A stretch of DNA of 64,000 bases, from NCBI GenBank assembly GCA_035235625.1, contig CP141144.1, positions 38,376,014-38,440,013 of the forward strand, written 5' to 3'. The notes under the pieces are model-generated. The model had not been told where the DNA came from. It searched no databases and saw only the letters and a program-made list of their open reading frames with translations. Positions 34,714 through 47,640 of this stretch are shown here, one piece after another (positions within the stretch are counted from its first letter, which is position 1; each line of letters opens with the position of its first letter). A program made the translations under genes and the position numbers. The stretch comes from Saururus chinensis (taxonomy: Eukaryota; Streptophyta; Magnoliopsida; Piperales; Saururaceae).

Positions 34714-37065
34714 TGAGGGAGAACTATGAAAATGTTTTTCACAAGTTTCACATTTTCATCAATTTTCACAAATTTATAGCAATTATATCACAAAATGTTT
34801 ATTTAAATTTGATGAAAAATACTTTGAAAAAAAGAGAAAAGACAGAGGGAGGGTATCATGACCTAGAATTTTCAAAACCCTTTTTAAATAAAGGGCACGC
34901 AATAAATCACGATTAATTTTTTTCTCTTTAAATCAAATCAAATCAATCGACTAAAATATCCAAGTCGTGATAATTAGGGTTCACAAATACGAATATCAAA
35001 ATATATGATATTATTCCATGTGTCAAAATTCGATAAATAGAAAGTTAACCCTTTAAGTACAAGTCTTTCATCTATTCGAAAATAATCATCCAAGTAAAGT
35101 TGGCTCTCATACCAGTAATTATAATTACTTACATGATTGTAGAAGCAAGAAATTCAATCCCACTAGTGCGATGTCATCCTCAAACTCCCACCAACATCCT
35201 TATCTTGCATTGTCCTCATCAAAAGAACCTGCAAGCAAACAAGACCAAACAACAACAAAACATCTTCTCCCCTTGGAAGAGCATTTTAAAAGAACAAAAG
35301 TAAAATTTAATATTTTTCGGATCAGGCTAACATCACCCGATGTTAGTTGCCTACGTACTCATCAGACAACATCTCTAATGTTTTCAACAAGATTGGATCC
35401 AAAAGTAGTGCTGCCTAAAACTACACTATTCTAAGAAGCATAGCTTCATGCATCCAATGCTTAAGTATTTTCAAGCAACCTGCATTTTATGTAAGTCCTT
35501 TAATTGTTCCACTTGTTCTAATTAAACAAGCAATATCAAACAATGTTATTAATTACCTCTTGAACCATTGTTCGATAAGTAATATCCTTGTCTAATCCCA
35601 ATGGCAAACAAACTCATCAGATGTTAACCTAAGTGACAAATAATACACTCACCACATACCACCCTCAAAGATAAATCCATGACGAAATACCCTAGAATCC
35701 ACCAGGCCCCTGGAATCCAACCAGAAGTACCACCACCCCTCCTAGCCCACAAAGGACCTCACAAGAATGAAAGGGCATGACCCACAACTACACCTGAACA
35801 AAAGTGGCAGGAAAACCTAACCAAGCAAGATGTCAGCTAATCCAAATGTGTGTACATTAAACAATCCTCAATAGATCGGAAGTGAGCCTAGCTCACACAG
35901 AACTCCCTCCAACGGAGAGGTGCAACTACACGGTTAAATCAGTTGTTCCTCAATAGAGCTAAAACTCAAGAAACCATTTTGAACCCTATCTTGCTCATCA
36001 ATAAGCCAAGATTCCGAATGACTATCCAAAACCCTATTAGTCCTTTCTAGACTAGGGTTTTAAACTCAAAACTACCATCGGTTCATCAACTAAGGCAATT
36101 CATCAGGTCAAAGGCTTTGTTCGCTCTATAAACTAGTTTTAGACCCCTCTCAGGTATTTTAGTCTCTCTCTTGATTAGGTTTCCTCACCCAATCCAAAGT
36201 AATCCACCCCATCAATTAATCTTTCAATAATCTTAAGCTAGTGATAAGTTACTAACATAACATTTATAGAAAATTTTGAAACAATAAATAATATAAACAA
36301 TCAGAACCACATAGGTCCAAGTAGATCATAATATCAATAACTAAATTAAATAATGATATTAGATTGTTCTAGCTTTCATGCCCTAACCCTCCTTGGGTTA
36401 ACTTATTAAATCTCTTTAAAAACTGATCATAATGCACTGAGGGCATTAAGGTAATTATTTTACCTAGGACATGACCCTCTCTATTCTCATGACAGTCTTT
36501 AACCTCTCAAAAGGTTTGAGTATCATATTGGCCCCTTAATTTCATTCACGCGAATGTGGGCCGGTCTGCACATAAGGGTATTTCTATCCTTTTGTTCAGG
36601 GCTTCCCTGAACCCTAATTTGGTCCAAAACTATCTCAAGGGTACATCTTGACATTATGAACCCGATGTAAGTTTCTTATTGTTTAACGGGATCATAAATC
36701 CTTGAACCAACCCCAGTTCAATTAATCATTTTACCTTAACCCTAAGGGTAAAATAGATAATTATTTATTTACTGGGATTTTTTCCTATCTTATGGCTTGG
36801 TCCAAATTTAGGATACACATTAAAATATCACTAAGATTTTTTTATATTTTTAAATCCACTCATAAGCCCCTAAACCGGAGCCCCTAAGTCTGGTCATTAA
36901 TCATTATGCTACGCATCAACTCACAAAAGTAAATTAGTCATTTCAAAGCATCTGGGATTTTTCCTCTACCTAAAACTTGGTCACAACACTCAGCATACAT
37001 TCATGGTTATTCATAATTATTTCCAAAATTTTCTGACTACCATAATGCACTGAATCGGAAGAGTG
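34714..37065. mobile_element. decayed LTR debris, minus orientation
   Basis: A block at 35310-35430 (GTTGCCTACGTACTC, GATTGGATCC, GTGCTGCCTAA) matches the corresponding block of the A, B and C LTRs, so an old relative lies here. A possible LTR edge is at about 34856 (ATCATGACCTAGAATTTTC). The remainder to 37065 has no recognisable gene. Edges are uncertain. Confidence 0.45.
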
Positions 37066-38165
37066 TGTAGTAACCCGACCCGGTTCAATGTCCGAATCGA
37101 GTCTAGTAACCCGACCCGGTTCAATGTCCGATGACCCGCATCGCAGGTCATCTTCTCCGCGACCATCTAGCTACCATTCGGCTTCTGGTGGTGCAACCGT
37201 ACCACAACGGATCTAGGGTGACTCCGGGAAATCCGAGCCACCAGAGTATGCTGAAACCAATGGCATTGGTTTTGTTGCCATCCGGTGGCCAAAAGACCGG
37301 GCCGCCGAAGCCCAGACTGCCATAGATAGGGCCAGTGCGGCCAAGGGCAGCGTGATTTGATTTTTTCTAGTGACCCGCAAGGTGGCGGCACAAACTGCCT
37401 CTGTGGGTTTGCCCCCCGAAGCTTTCGTCCAGCGACCAGAAACGATTTCTGGCTAGAAGAAGACTGGCTCACTAGTGCCAGCCAAAATAAATTAAATTAC
37501 AACAATCTCACACTATTAAACGAAATTACAAAACTGCAATCACTGTTCATGCAATTACAAAAGGCAGAGTTACAGAAATTCAATTACATTCAAATTTATT
37601 TAATAAAACCTTCATTAATCTATATCCAAAGACAATGGCAATGATCCTACCTTATTCGCCAATTTGTTGTTGATCCACCGTCGGTGGAGCTTTGCTGGAG
37701 CCTCACCGTTCACCACTGTCTCCGCCCTTTCAGCCAAAAAAAGACCCCTTCATTGTGCCTTAATCATCCAGTTTATAAGCATGGGGATTAGGGTTTTTAA
37801 CCCCTATAAAAGTTGGGTCAATCCCCCACAATTAGGCCACCTAATTATGGATTAAAAATTAATTTTAAAATTCTAATTACTCGGGCCCGTAAAATGACTC
37901 AAATGGTCCAAATACACGTTTAAATCGGGTAAGCGGGCCCTATGATGTGTTCAACTTTGAACAACCATATCTCTCTCATCCAAACTCCGATTTACGTGTT
38001 CTTGGTGGCGTTTTCAAGCTCTTTCTGTCTACTTTTTAATTTCATTGATTTCAGCCAGATATGCCATCTAAAGAGAAAGTTATTCTACTAATAAAGTCAA
38101 TGGGTCAAACAACCTAATTTCTACGTATTGAATTTTTGAAACCTAGGAAAATCCGGGATATTACA
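37066..38165 (-). mobile_element. probable LTR (1.1 kb)
   Basis: It is bounded by TGTAGTAACCCGACCC at 37066 and CCGGGATATTACA at 38165. A 36 bp direct repeat beginning AGTAACCCGACCCGG lies at the left end. Near the right end a TACGTGTTCTTGGTGGCG segment resembles the U3 block of the other LTRs, which suggests minus orientation. Flanking 5-mers GAGTG and AAGGG do not match, so this is not proven as a solo insertion. Confidence 0.5.
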
Positions 38166-38385
38166 AAGGGAGAGAGGGAGGGGAGAAAAAGAGGGAGAAG
38201 AGAGAGGGAGAGAGAGAGAGAGAGGAAAGAGTGGAGAGGGGGTAAAGAGAGAAGGAATAGAGGGAGCTAGAAGGCCCATGAAGAGAGAGAGAAACAGGAA
38301 AAGAGAGGAGAGAGAGGAGTGAGAGGAGTGAGTAAGAGAGAGATAGGAAAGAGGAGAGAAAGAAGGTAGACAGAGACTTTTTTAA
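38166..38385. repeat. (GA)-rich polypurine block
   Basis: About 220 bp almost entirely of purines with GAGAGA and GGGAGA words. It starts directly at the LTR edge. Open frames on the pyrimidine strand are Ser/Leu/Pro artefacts. Confidence 0.85.
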
Positions 38386-38680
38386 ATTATACATTATTTT
38401 TCAAAATTAAAATAAAATTAAAATATTTATAGTAGCGACTCATATCAGTATGCATCGGTACTATACTAGGGTAGCAGCAACGCATAAGGATATGTGTCAC
38501 TACTCTACTAGTGTAATAGTGACACATAATAGTAAGTGTCGCTACTACCCTAGTGTCTTAGTGGTGCATATACTTATGCGTTGCTACTACCCTCATACAA
38601 TAGCGATGCATTGTTCTATGCATCTCTAATGCTTTTTTATTTTTTAAAATTTTAAAAATGCTTAAAATAAAAAAGAAAGG
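38386..38680. repeat. transposon subterminal-type repeats (GTCGCTACTACCC)
   Basis: Alternating sense and antisense copies of a motif near AGTGTCGCTACTACCCTAGTG, separated by 20-40 bp, as in subterminal regions of non-autonomous CACTA-like elements. The terminus is not located. Confidence 0.45.
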
Positions 38681-39155
38681 GCAAGATTGAGAGGGAGGGG
38701 AGGGAGGGAGGAGAGAGAGAAAGAGAGAGGAGAGAGAGATAGGGAGAGAGAAAAGAGAGGGTAGAGAGAGAGGTAATAGAGGGTGAGCGAGAAAGAGAGA
38801 AGGAAGAGAGGGAGGGAGAGAGAGAGAAGACGGGTGTTACACGGAATGTACGTAGAGAGAGCGGAGAGAGAAAGGAGGAGGGAGAGGAGAGAGAAAGGAG
38901 GGGCAGGGAGAGGAGAGGGAGAGATAGAGATAGAGGAGCGAGAGAGGGACCACCCTCCATCTCTCTCTCTCTTCTCTTTCTCTCTCCTCACTCTCTCTCC
39001 CTCTCCCCCTCCCCTCTCTCCCTCCTCTCTCTCTTATCTTTCTCTCTCTCCCCTCTCCTCTCTCTCCTCTCTCCCTCCCTCTCTCTCCACTCTCTCCTCC
39101 CTCTCCTCTCTCTCTTATCTTCTCTTCTCTCCCTCTCTCTATTTCCCTTTTTGCA
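38681..39155. repeat. purine block followed by pyrimidine block
   Basis: From about 38681 to 38950 the plus strand is nearly all purine; from about 38955 to 39150 it is nearly all pyrimidine, with CTCTCC words. The two arms could fold on each other, and each could form triplex DNA. Frames of 102-171 codons spanning it are low-complexity artefacts. Confidence 0.85.
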
Positions 39156-40094
39156 ACACTTACACTATAAGCGTCACAAAAACGCCAACATGGGCAAAAT
39201 TCGTCTATGTGGGAAAAAAATTTCCCACCTTCTATTTAATCCCCCCACTCTCCGCCCCTACTGATGGTGACCACCCCCAACGACAACCCCCTCGGTGACC
39301 ACCTCACCCCCGATGACCACCCCCCTCGTCCCTCCCACTTCCTCCCATTCCCCCCCCCTTCTCTCTCCCAGGACTTCTTCAGATCCCGGCCCCCACCCCC
39401 TCCTCCTGCCTACTCCCCCATCTCTCTCTGGGTCACCCCTCCTTTGTTTTTTAGTGGAGGGGGAGGGGCGGGAAGAGAGGGGGGAGCGGGAGGGAGGGAG
39501 GGGGGGGCTTCGGATGCCGGAATCCGGCCCCCCACCCTCCTGACTATCGTAGGAGGAGACTAGGGGAGAGGCGCCAGTAGTTTTTTTTAAAATTTTGAAA
39601 ATTTAGTGACGTTTCATTTTGCGTCACTAATAAAGTTTTTAGTGACGCAAATGAAGTGTCATTGTTTTTTAAAAAAATCCAGTGTTATTAGTGATGGTTA
39701 GTTTAGTGTCGCTAACAACACTTTATTAGCGACTCTTGTTTTAATTTTGATTTTTACATTTTATTTGCAACATTTAAGAAAACATTTCTAATATCATTTT
39801 TTATTATTTTTAAAAAAAAATTGTTAACATATTAGTGACATTCTGAAAAGCCAGCATCGCCAATAGTCTATTAAGTTGTGAGGGGATCTAAAATGTTGCT
39901 AATAATCTATTACTAGTGATGATTGTCAGAACATCACTAATAATTAGATTATTAGCGACGTTATGTAAAGCATCGCTAATAATAGATTAGTAGCAACATA
40001 TTTGAATGTCACAAAATATCTAATATTGGCATGTAAAGAATAAAGCATCGATAATATTATACTATTAGTGACGTTTATAAATAAGCGTCACTAA
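39156..40094 (+). mobile_element. CACTA-like element, core and right subterminal part
   Basis: A GC-rich core (39240-39560) is followed by about 500 bp of alternating AGTGACG / CGTCACTAA words. The series continues after the LTR insertion at 47705-47806, where TATTAGTAACGCTTATAAGCGTCACTAT (reversed) ends in TTTTTTTTGTAGT. The same core and subterminal words occur in the element at 60509-61570. No transposase is present, so it is non-autonomous. Confidence 0.6.
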
Positions 40095-43000
40095 TGTAGC
40101 ATCCAGGATTTTCCAAGTAATTTTTCTGAATTTTTTTTAAAGTTTTAGCATAGTTAGGGTTTTTATTTATTAATAGCTTAAATTGGGTAGGGTCACCAAG
40201 TGGGGACCACTTTAGGATGACTTGGTGTAGGTTAATTGGCATCACGTACCACACTACCTTCTCCATATAGAACAAGGCTTCTCCTCTCCTTTTCTTATTT
40301 AAACTCACCTCAAACAAACCCTAGCTTCCATCTCCTTCTTCATAAGCTGTGAGAAAGCCATTAAGGCTGAGGGCTTGGAAGTTCTAGTGACAGGAAAAGA
40401 GGTATCGTCGCCTGAAAAGGAGGCGAGGAGGAGCATGCATGAAGACACTGTCGGGAAAGGTAGGATCCTAGTTTATAATCTCCAAACATGGGATTTGCTT
40501 GAATATGAATGCATGATCATTATTTCTTTCAACAAAATTTTAATAGAGAAGAGAGTGTGAGCATGGCTCTGCCAATGCTTTGGAAATATTTCTTTTCCAT
40601 CCCAGCAAAGCCCGGGTGAGTAATCGGGGCACTACTGGATGCAGGGGGAAAACTCCTCTGCAGGCTGGTCGATCCATGCTTACCCCTCCTTTCAACGGAG
40701 GGGCAGACCTATGCCTATGAGTAGTTTGTTGATCCTGGCCAATGGCCAACGGATACACCCTGGGGTGGCCGAGGAGTGATGGAGTCACCCTTGGCTTCTG
40801 GTTTGCCTTATTCGTGGCAATAGGGATACTAAAAGAAATCTCTGCTGCCCATTCTTTTCAAACTTGCTGCAATGGTGAATATTGTGACGAGACCGGTAAC
40901 CAGGGTTGGGGTTAACGGAGGAGGTCTTGCTGCTTAGACTCGCCGGCTGAAGAGTCTCTGTTTCACCCGCTAGTAAATATAGAAGTGTCTCTATTTCACT
41001 TGTTGGTGCTTACAGATGGGGTCGGCCGGCGGAGTCTAAATGATTAAATGCCTTTGTGGTTCCGGGGTGATGTAAGGAGCAGTTAGCTAGACCGGTGGCT
41101 ATTCACCAGCCGCCACCTTCTCCTCTAAGTGCATGGGACAGGGTAAGATGGTTAGAAGCCCGAAGATTTGGGTTGGTGCCGTAAGAATCGCCAAGAAGGG
41201 CTGGGTCTCAAAGCGGATTTTTTCAGCAAGACCAGGGCGAAAAGTCTAGCGGAAGAGTGTCAGTTGTATTTCTTTTGCTCTGGTCTACCTATTGTTTGAT
41301 TCAGCAGGGACATGGTGAGGAAGATGATGGGTCGGGGAGCAGTTCGTCCGACCCATCCATTATTTACCCCTGAGCTGGCCCGGTTCAAAGGGAATTGGGC
41401 CGGTTCAGGCCAAACTACCTTAATTTCTTGTATTTTGTTAAAATACATCTACTAGTATATATTTATAAATGGTGAAAAATAATAAATAATTAGTTAAAAC
41501 CTTGTTGTGGGACATGAGGGGTTTTAATTGATTAGTAGTACCCTCATTAACATTCTAAACATACTAATTTACCTTCAAGTGTGATTATGGGTTAATGAAT
41601 GGTGTGAGAACGTAGTCGTTCATTTGAGCGAACGTGTGACCTAAATAAATTATTTTGGACTGTGTTTGTTTTATGCAGAACATTGAGCCATAGTGTCTTA
41701 GGTTCCTTGAAAATTTATCTAAAAAGTCTGCAGAGACTTATTTTTTCTTAGTGTTGGGGAATGGTGGAGATTGTGATTCTCTTCTCCATTGCCACGACAG
41801 TTTGGGTATTGACCAGAGGGTCTTTACCGCGGGTCTCCCGCAGGTCTTCACAGGACCATATAGTACATACGAAAAGCGGAGTTACATGAGCATCATGGAA
41901 GGCTTATGCTTCTCGCCAATCTATGTCCATGAGCACAGTTGGGATCCATTTCTTCATATTTGTGGTAGGCTATAGAGAGCCTTGGGGATTTAGGTCAAAC
42001 TGCTGTTAAGAAATCTACTCCAAGGTTGGAGTCTGGCATTCTGAGTTATTGCAAAAATTAACCTCTGCATTAGTTTTATATGTTTTGATGGTTTAGTCTC
42101 TGATATTGAGACTTCATTGTTTTAAGGCCTTAACACTGTGAGAATAGGTCTATGGCTTATGGATAATCATTAGAAACCATACTCCCTCAATGGGTTTTAT
42201 AAACTTGTTTGATCGTACCGAGTATAAGTGGGTATACTCATGCATCTCAGTGATCCTGGTACCTCAGAGGAGGAGTAACAGAGTAGTGGAGTAGCTGGAT
42301 TCATGGAGCAGGAACTCACTGCTTCAGAGTAGGATTTGCTTTATTTCAATAGATTGTTATAAGGCACGTGAGTTTCCATAACATACTTTATTTGTTATTC
42401 TCTACTAGTTATCAGATTTTGCACATGGACGAGACCTGACTCTTTATTTAATGAATTCTATCGACTATTATGATTATTCATGGTTTGATATTATCAATAT
42501 GTTGAAAAATAGTTGTAACGCCCGAGATTTTTCACACATTTTCCTTAAAATTCACGGAAATTTTTTACAATATAACATCTGTAAATCAGAGGAAAAATGA
42601 CGAAATCAAAACCTGATAAAACAATTTATAATTCAAAACACTAAACATCCATTTTCCATCTAAATATTTTCATTATACGGTCAAACATCATACGGCCAAA
42701 GCAAATATCATCAGGCACTACTCGAAAACACACGTACGAATAAATTGCTATGATCATAGACTTTAAATACAAATCCCTCCCAGGCATCCCTGAGTGCAAG
42801 TCCCATAACAGTCCACCGACTAATCCAAATGAAAGTCCAGAATAATAACATCTTAACGTCTCGTCTCACCCAATACATCGGATCATGGCACAATTAAACT
42901 CGCAGTGAGTGAAGCATGTACCTAAGTCAACAGGAATCAATCCACCGCTGAAATGAGCATCCATCTCCAGGAGCTCTCCACACAACCTGCAAAACCTCCT

Positions 43001-43389
43001 GTACAACAGGGCTAAAAAGTAGGGTAATGAGTATTTTTATACTCAGTAGGAAAATACCCAGTAGGGGAAATCCCAAACGGTGAACTTAATAAGTTCATAA
43101 ATGCATGCGTTCATGCATCTCAAACATGAAGCAAATAGGCATATCAATATCATGCTCATACGCATACAATCACACCATAAGCACCATCGTGCCAAAATCA
43201 TACCAAAGGCACTATCGTGCCAAAATCATACTATCAAATCAAACTTACACAAACACCCTTATCCAGGGTCTTACAAACTTACTCGTACCACCGTATGCTT
43301 ACTCATACAACATACGCATACTTGTACGACCTTACTCGTACAATCATATGCTCACTCATACAGCTTACACATATATGTACAACCTTACT

Positions 43390-43575
43390 TGTACAATCAT
43401 ACTCGTACACATACTCTTACAGTCATGCTCATCCACATACTCTTACAGTCGTGCTCATCCACATACACTTACAGTCGTGCTCATACTCATACGCTTACAG
43501 TCCTACTCATACACATACTCTTACAGTCCTGCTCATACACATACGCTTACAGTTGTACTCATACTCATAATCGTA
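43390..43575. repeat. 26-27 bp minisatellite in giant LTR
   Basis: About seven units of the type CTTACAGTCGTGCTCAT plus CCACATA or ACTCATACG. The unit lacks stop codons, so all three plus-strand frames stay open for 117-168 codons. These are artefacts. Confidence 0.88.
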
Positions 43576-43818
43576 CACATGCTATCGACCACTGAAGCTC
43601 ATTACAACTAATAAGCTCCAACGTCGAAATGGAAAAGAATGCCACTGGGGCATCACCTTAACCTCCGGGGAGTGACTAGACGCCATGGACTTTTCCGAAG
43701 GTAAGGCACACCAATGCTCATGGGGCACTGGATCAAACAAGTAAGAGTAGATCCATGATACTACTTACTTGAGTGCGCAAACATAAACACCCACACATAA
43801 GGGGTCATACAGTTACTC

Positions 43819-43949
43819 ACCATAATGGGTCTTATAGTGCCATAGAATCGCCTACCATAATGGGTCTTATAGTGCCATAGAATCGCCCACCATAATGGGT
43901 CTAATAGTGCCAGAGAATTGCCCACCATAATGGGTCTTATAGTGCCATT
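43819..43949. repeat. 35 bp minisatellite in giant LTR
   Basis: Nearly four units beginning ACCATAATGGGTCTTATAG at 35 bp spacing. Confidence 0.9.
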
Positions 43950-44024
43950 GTATCTTAGGCAGAAAACATATAGTGCCACTTGGGCAGAAACATACAGTAC
44001 CACTCTTGGGCGGAATCATACAAC

Positions 44025-44208
44025 GCTCTCAACAAAGCATCAAACGTCTTGGCTTATACAGCACACAGACCAAATCAGAAACATACGTCGCTCTCAACAG
44101 AGCATCAAACGTCTGGGCTTAATACAACACGCAGACCAAATCAGAAACATACGTCGCTCTCAGCAAAGCATCAAATGTCTTATTCTGTATACAGCACACA
44201 GACAACAT
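44025..44208. repeat. 65-66 bp tandem repeat in giant LTR
   Basis: Three units beginning CTCTCAACAAAGCATCAAA, the third diverging after its first half. Confidence 0.9.
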
Positions 44209-44959
44209 CCCGCGGGATAAACACCATGGCAAGACATGAGAAATGCTCAGCCGACTCATTAACGGCCAGCTCAAACACGGAACTTAATCCGTCGAACGCT
44301 CAGGTCTCAAGCTCACAATGCTATCATTAGTTGGGCTTATAATTCAAGTTTGAATTAAGTATATTATGCAGTACAATTATGTCAAATAGCTCACAGTCCT
44401 CGACTGATTAAACCAAAGCTGAGCCCGATCGAAACCCTAGTCCGTTAAGACAGCAGACTTCACTTACCCGTCCACATCATGGACAAAACTCATCATACAT
44501 CAAATTCCTTACAGTCTTACAATCTCCGCTATCTACCTTATGGCCAAATCATCTTACACTAACATCATCAAATGAATCTCCTTAGAGCTAAACAGGTTGT
44601 CACCCTCTTACTTATATCTCACTTATTATGCTTACTTTTCACTTCATAATTTGTACGTTATGCTTGTACAATTATGAACACTCTTACTGTCTGACAAACC
44701 TTAACATACAATCCAACCCAAACCGATCCCTTCTAATCCTTGCCCGTCATACTCATATCCTCTATCATCTGTCATACACTTACACACCCATATCCAAATC
44801 CATACCAACCACTGATACTTCTTACCATCCATAGCTCATACCTCTGCCCACATACAATTACACATATCCATAGCATATTCAAATAGTCATCATGCATATG
44901 TATGTCTATCACACATACGTATAACATACACATACGGTCATACATATGCAGCTTACAAA

Positions 44960-45325
44960 CATGCTCACTAGCCATCACTAGTGCATATATACATACGTCA
45001 AACATACACGCTAGCCATCACTAGCACATACATACATACGTTAGACATACACGCTAGCCATCACTAGCACATGCATAATCCATACATACTCCAAACATGC
45101 ACGCTAGCCATTACTAACACATGCATAATCCAAACATACTCCAAACATGCATGCTAGCCATTACTAGCACATGCATAATCCAAACATACTTCAAACATGC
45201 ACTCTAGCCATCACTAGCACATGCATACATACGTCAAACATACACGCTAGCCATCACTAGCATAGGCTCAATCAACATACAAAACTTACCAACAAACACG
45301 CTAGTCATCACTAGCACATACTTAC
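44960..45325. repeat. 43-46 bp minisatellite in giant LTR
   Basis: About eight units containing CTAGCCATCACTAGCACAT. The core GCTAGCCATCACTAGC is partly self-complementary. Confidence 0.9.
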
Positions 45326-47263
45326 ATCCAACAGACTTACAACCAACATGCATGTCATATGCATTTCAATATACCATATAATCATGCTTATATGTACATC
45401 ATGCAACTGTATCGTTACTTAACATCCAAAGCATGGAATCATACAATCCTAGCATGCTTCTACTCATTCAAAGCATGTTATCATGAAATTACGAGTTCAA
45501 AGCTCCCCTACCTCGTAATCATGACGTTTGATGGAGAGCACACGATGGTGGCGACGTCAGTGGCTGAGTTGGCCGCCAAAACCGTTGCCTAAATGAGAGA
45601 ACTGTTGTCCCGAGGATTTTAGGATGTACCAGAAACAATCAAGGCCAAATAGGGTGTCAGAAGTTAATGTGGCAAAACCCGCGATCCACGGCGGCACACT
45701 AGGGCGGCCAGGAGAAATATCATGCCAACATATGTGGCGGTGCAACCAGATGTCGATGGTGTACTCATTGAAGATTGGCCGGTGGCTAAGACATACTCAG
45801 CCGGCCACAAAGACGTCAAAATCGGTTGTGGATAGCACCCAACGGCGATGATTTCGCATCAACATGGGCCCACATACGGGCGGAGAGCGTGGGGCAACGC
45901 TTGAGAACAAAGGAGAGGTGGAGGACGGCTCTGTGTCAACTCCATTCGGTGGCCAAGCCATCCGATGGTCAGGCAGTGCGAATGCGGCACCTAAACCCAA
46001 AAGCACACACGTGGCCACATGCACACGCGACCCAAAGGGGCGAGGGAGAGGGCTGAACGGAGACGACCCAAGGCCCACAAAAGCCAACAGGGCTAAGGCC
46101 CTACGGTGGCCAATCTAAGCGGCAACATTGCCAATCGCCACCCACAACCAATACACGTGGTGCGGGCAACTATGCATCTCGCACGGTATAGGGCAAATAG
46201 CAAGTGGCCCATTCCGAGCGGTAATATAATTAGGCCAAGTGGGGCTAACCCTCACTGTCGCCGAGCCGGGGTAGAGCCCACAATGTCCAAATGGCCCACT
46301 GCTCGCCAATGCCAATGACCCGAGACGTACCCAAAGCGTCTAATCAGGTGGAGCAAGGCAATAGGGGCGAGGCGGGGTCGGAAACGGTAAACATCTACTG
46401 ACACCGGGTCAAGGTAGGCTAGAAAAAGTCTTACCGGTGGCCGGACGATGACCGAAAACACACCGGCGTCCAAAAAATCCCACGGACAGTGAGATGGAAT
46501 AGTAGAAATAAAACCTGACCGAAGTGCCGGTAGCTCACCACGGAGAGAAGAAAGCATGGTGGCGGCTCTAGCCAGTACCTATGGGTTCCTAGCGGCCAAC
46601 TAAACATAAGTCTAGTTGAGAGCGGCTGCAAACGATGTCAAAATTGTACACCCATAGTTCAAAAACTGGATTGAAGGAGAGAAAAACCCGAAAAAAGGTT
46701 CGGTACCTCGCGGAGGAGCGAAGAGGCTGTGGTGGCGGTCATAGCCGGTACCTACAAACTTATGGTGGTGAGGTAAAGCAGATCCTGACAAAAACCGTCG
46801 GAATCCGATGATGGAGGAGGGAGAACAGAGCGACCAGAAATGGGCTTGGGTTTCTCCAAAATGTTACTGGACGTGAATTCTCTCTGGAATGTCGGTTCTG
46901 TGAAAACCGATGAAATGGATTTCATATATATAGTTAAATCTTTTTAATTTTTACATCCATGTCCCTAACACGTGCTCACCCACTGGTTACGCGTTGTAGC
47001 TCCAAAATTCGTGCCATAAGCACGCAGCGAGGCCCGCGGCCTGTGACTAAGCCCCACACCCGACTCTGCAGGTATAAATACAGGGAAAAATATACAAATA
47101 TGAATACGCCGAAGTGTCACATTTTCCCACTGAAAATGACCAGAAAAATAGCCAGAAAATCACAGAAAATCGTAGAAAAATCAAGGACCTTACAATAGTA
47201 GTCATGGATTGGGGTTTATTTATTCTACGGTTTGCATGATTTGACTTGAAGACAAAAATGCAT

Positions 47264-47640
47264 TTTATAAACTTGTTTGATCGTACCGAGTATAAGTGGG
47301 TATACTCATGCATCTTAGTGATGCTGGTACCTCAGAGGAGGAGTAATAGAGTAGCAGAGTAGCTGGATTCATGGAGCGGGAACTCACTGCTTCAGAGTAG
47401 GATTTGCTTTATTTCAGTAGATTGTTATAAGGCACGTGAGTTGCCATAACATACTTTATTTGTTATTCTCTGCTAGTTATCAGATTTTGCACATGGACAA
47501 GACCTGACTCTTTATTTAATGAATTTTATCGACTATTATGATTATTCATGGTTTGATATTATCAATATGTTGAAAAATAGTAGTCACAGATTGGGGTTTA
47601 TTTTAGTCTACGGTTTGCATGATTTGACTTGAAGAAAAAA
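47264..47640 (+). repeat. second copy of a tandem duplication of about 380 bp within the LTR
   Basis: It matches 42187-42513 plus 47200-47263 nearly base for base (TTTATAAACTTG through GACTTGAAGA). The first copy is the one interrupted by the 4.68 kb solo LTR. Confidence 0.88.

Larger units (their letters stand above)
42514..47194 (-). mobile_element. 4.68 kb solo LTR, target duplication ATAGT
   Basis: It runs from TGTAACGCCCGAG to AAGGACCTTACA, 4681 bp, with ATAGT at 42509-42513 and 47195-47199. Orientation is minus because the dyad and acceptor-like CAG lie in the same order as in the other LTRs, reading right to left. Four separate minisatellites fill much of 43390-45325. A GC-rich region spans 45530-46700. 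Related fragments are at 18000-19560 and 29898-30270. No internal domain or coding frame is supported. It is an unusually long LTR, and its family must have had a very large intact element. Confidence 0.93.

Noticed and set aside
37066..38165. Solo LTR with target duplication
   Set aside because: TG...CA ends are convincing, but the flanks GAGTG and AAGGG do not match, so only a probable LTR is listed.
38652..39563. Frames of 99-171 codons rich in Ser/Leu/Pro or Arg/Glu
   Set aside because: Direct products of purine and pyrimidine runs and of the GC-rich transposon core; no conserved domain.
45557..46631. Several frames of 62-101 codons on both strands
   Set aside because: All are inside the 4.68 kb solo LTR in its GC-rich part; overlapping on both strands and domain-free.
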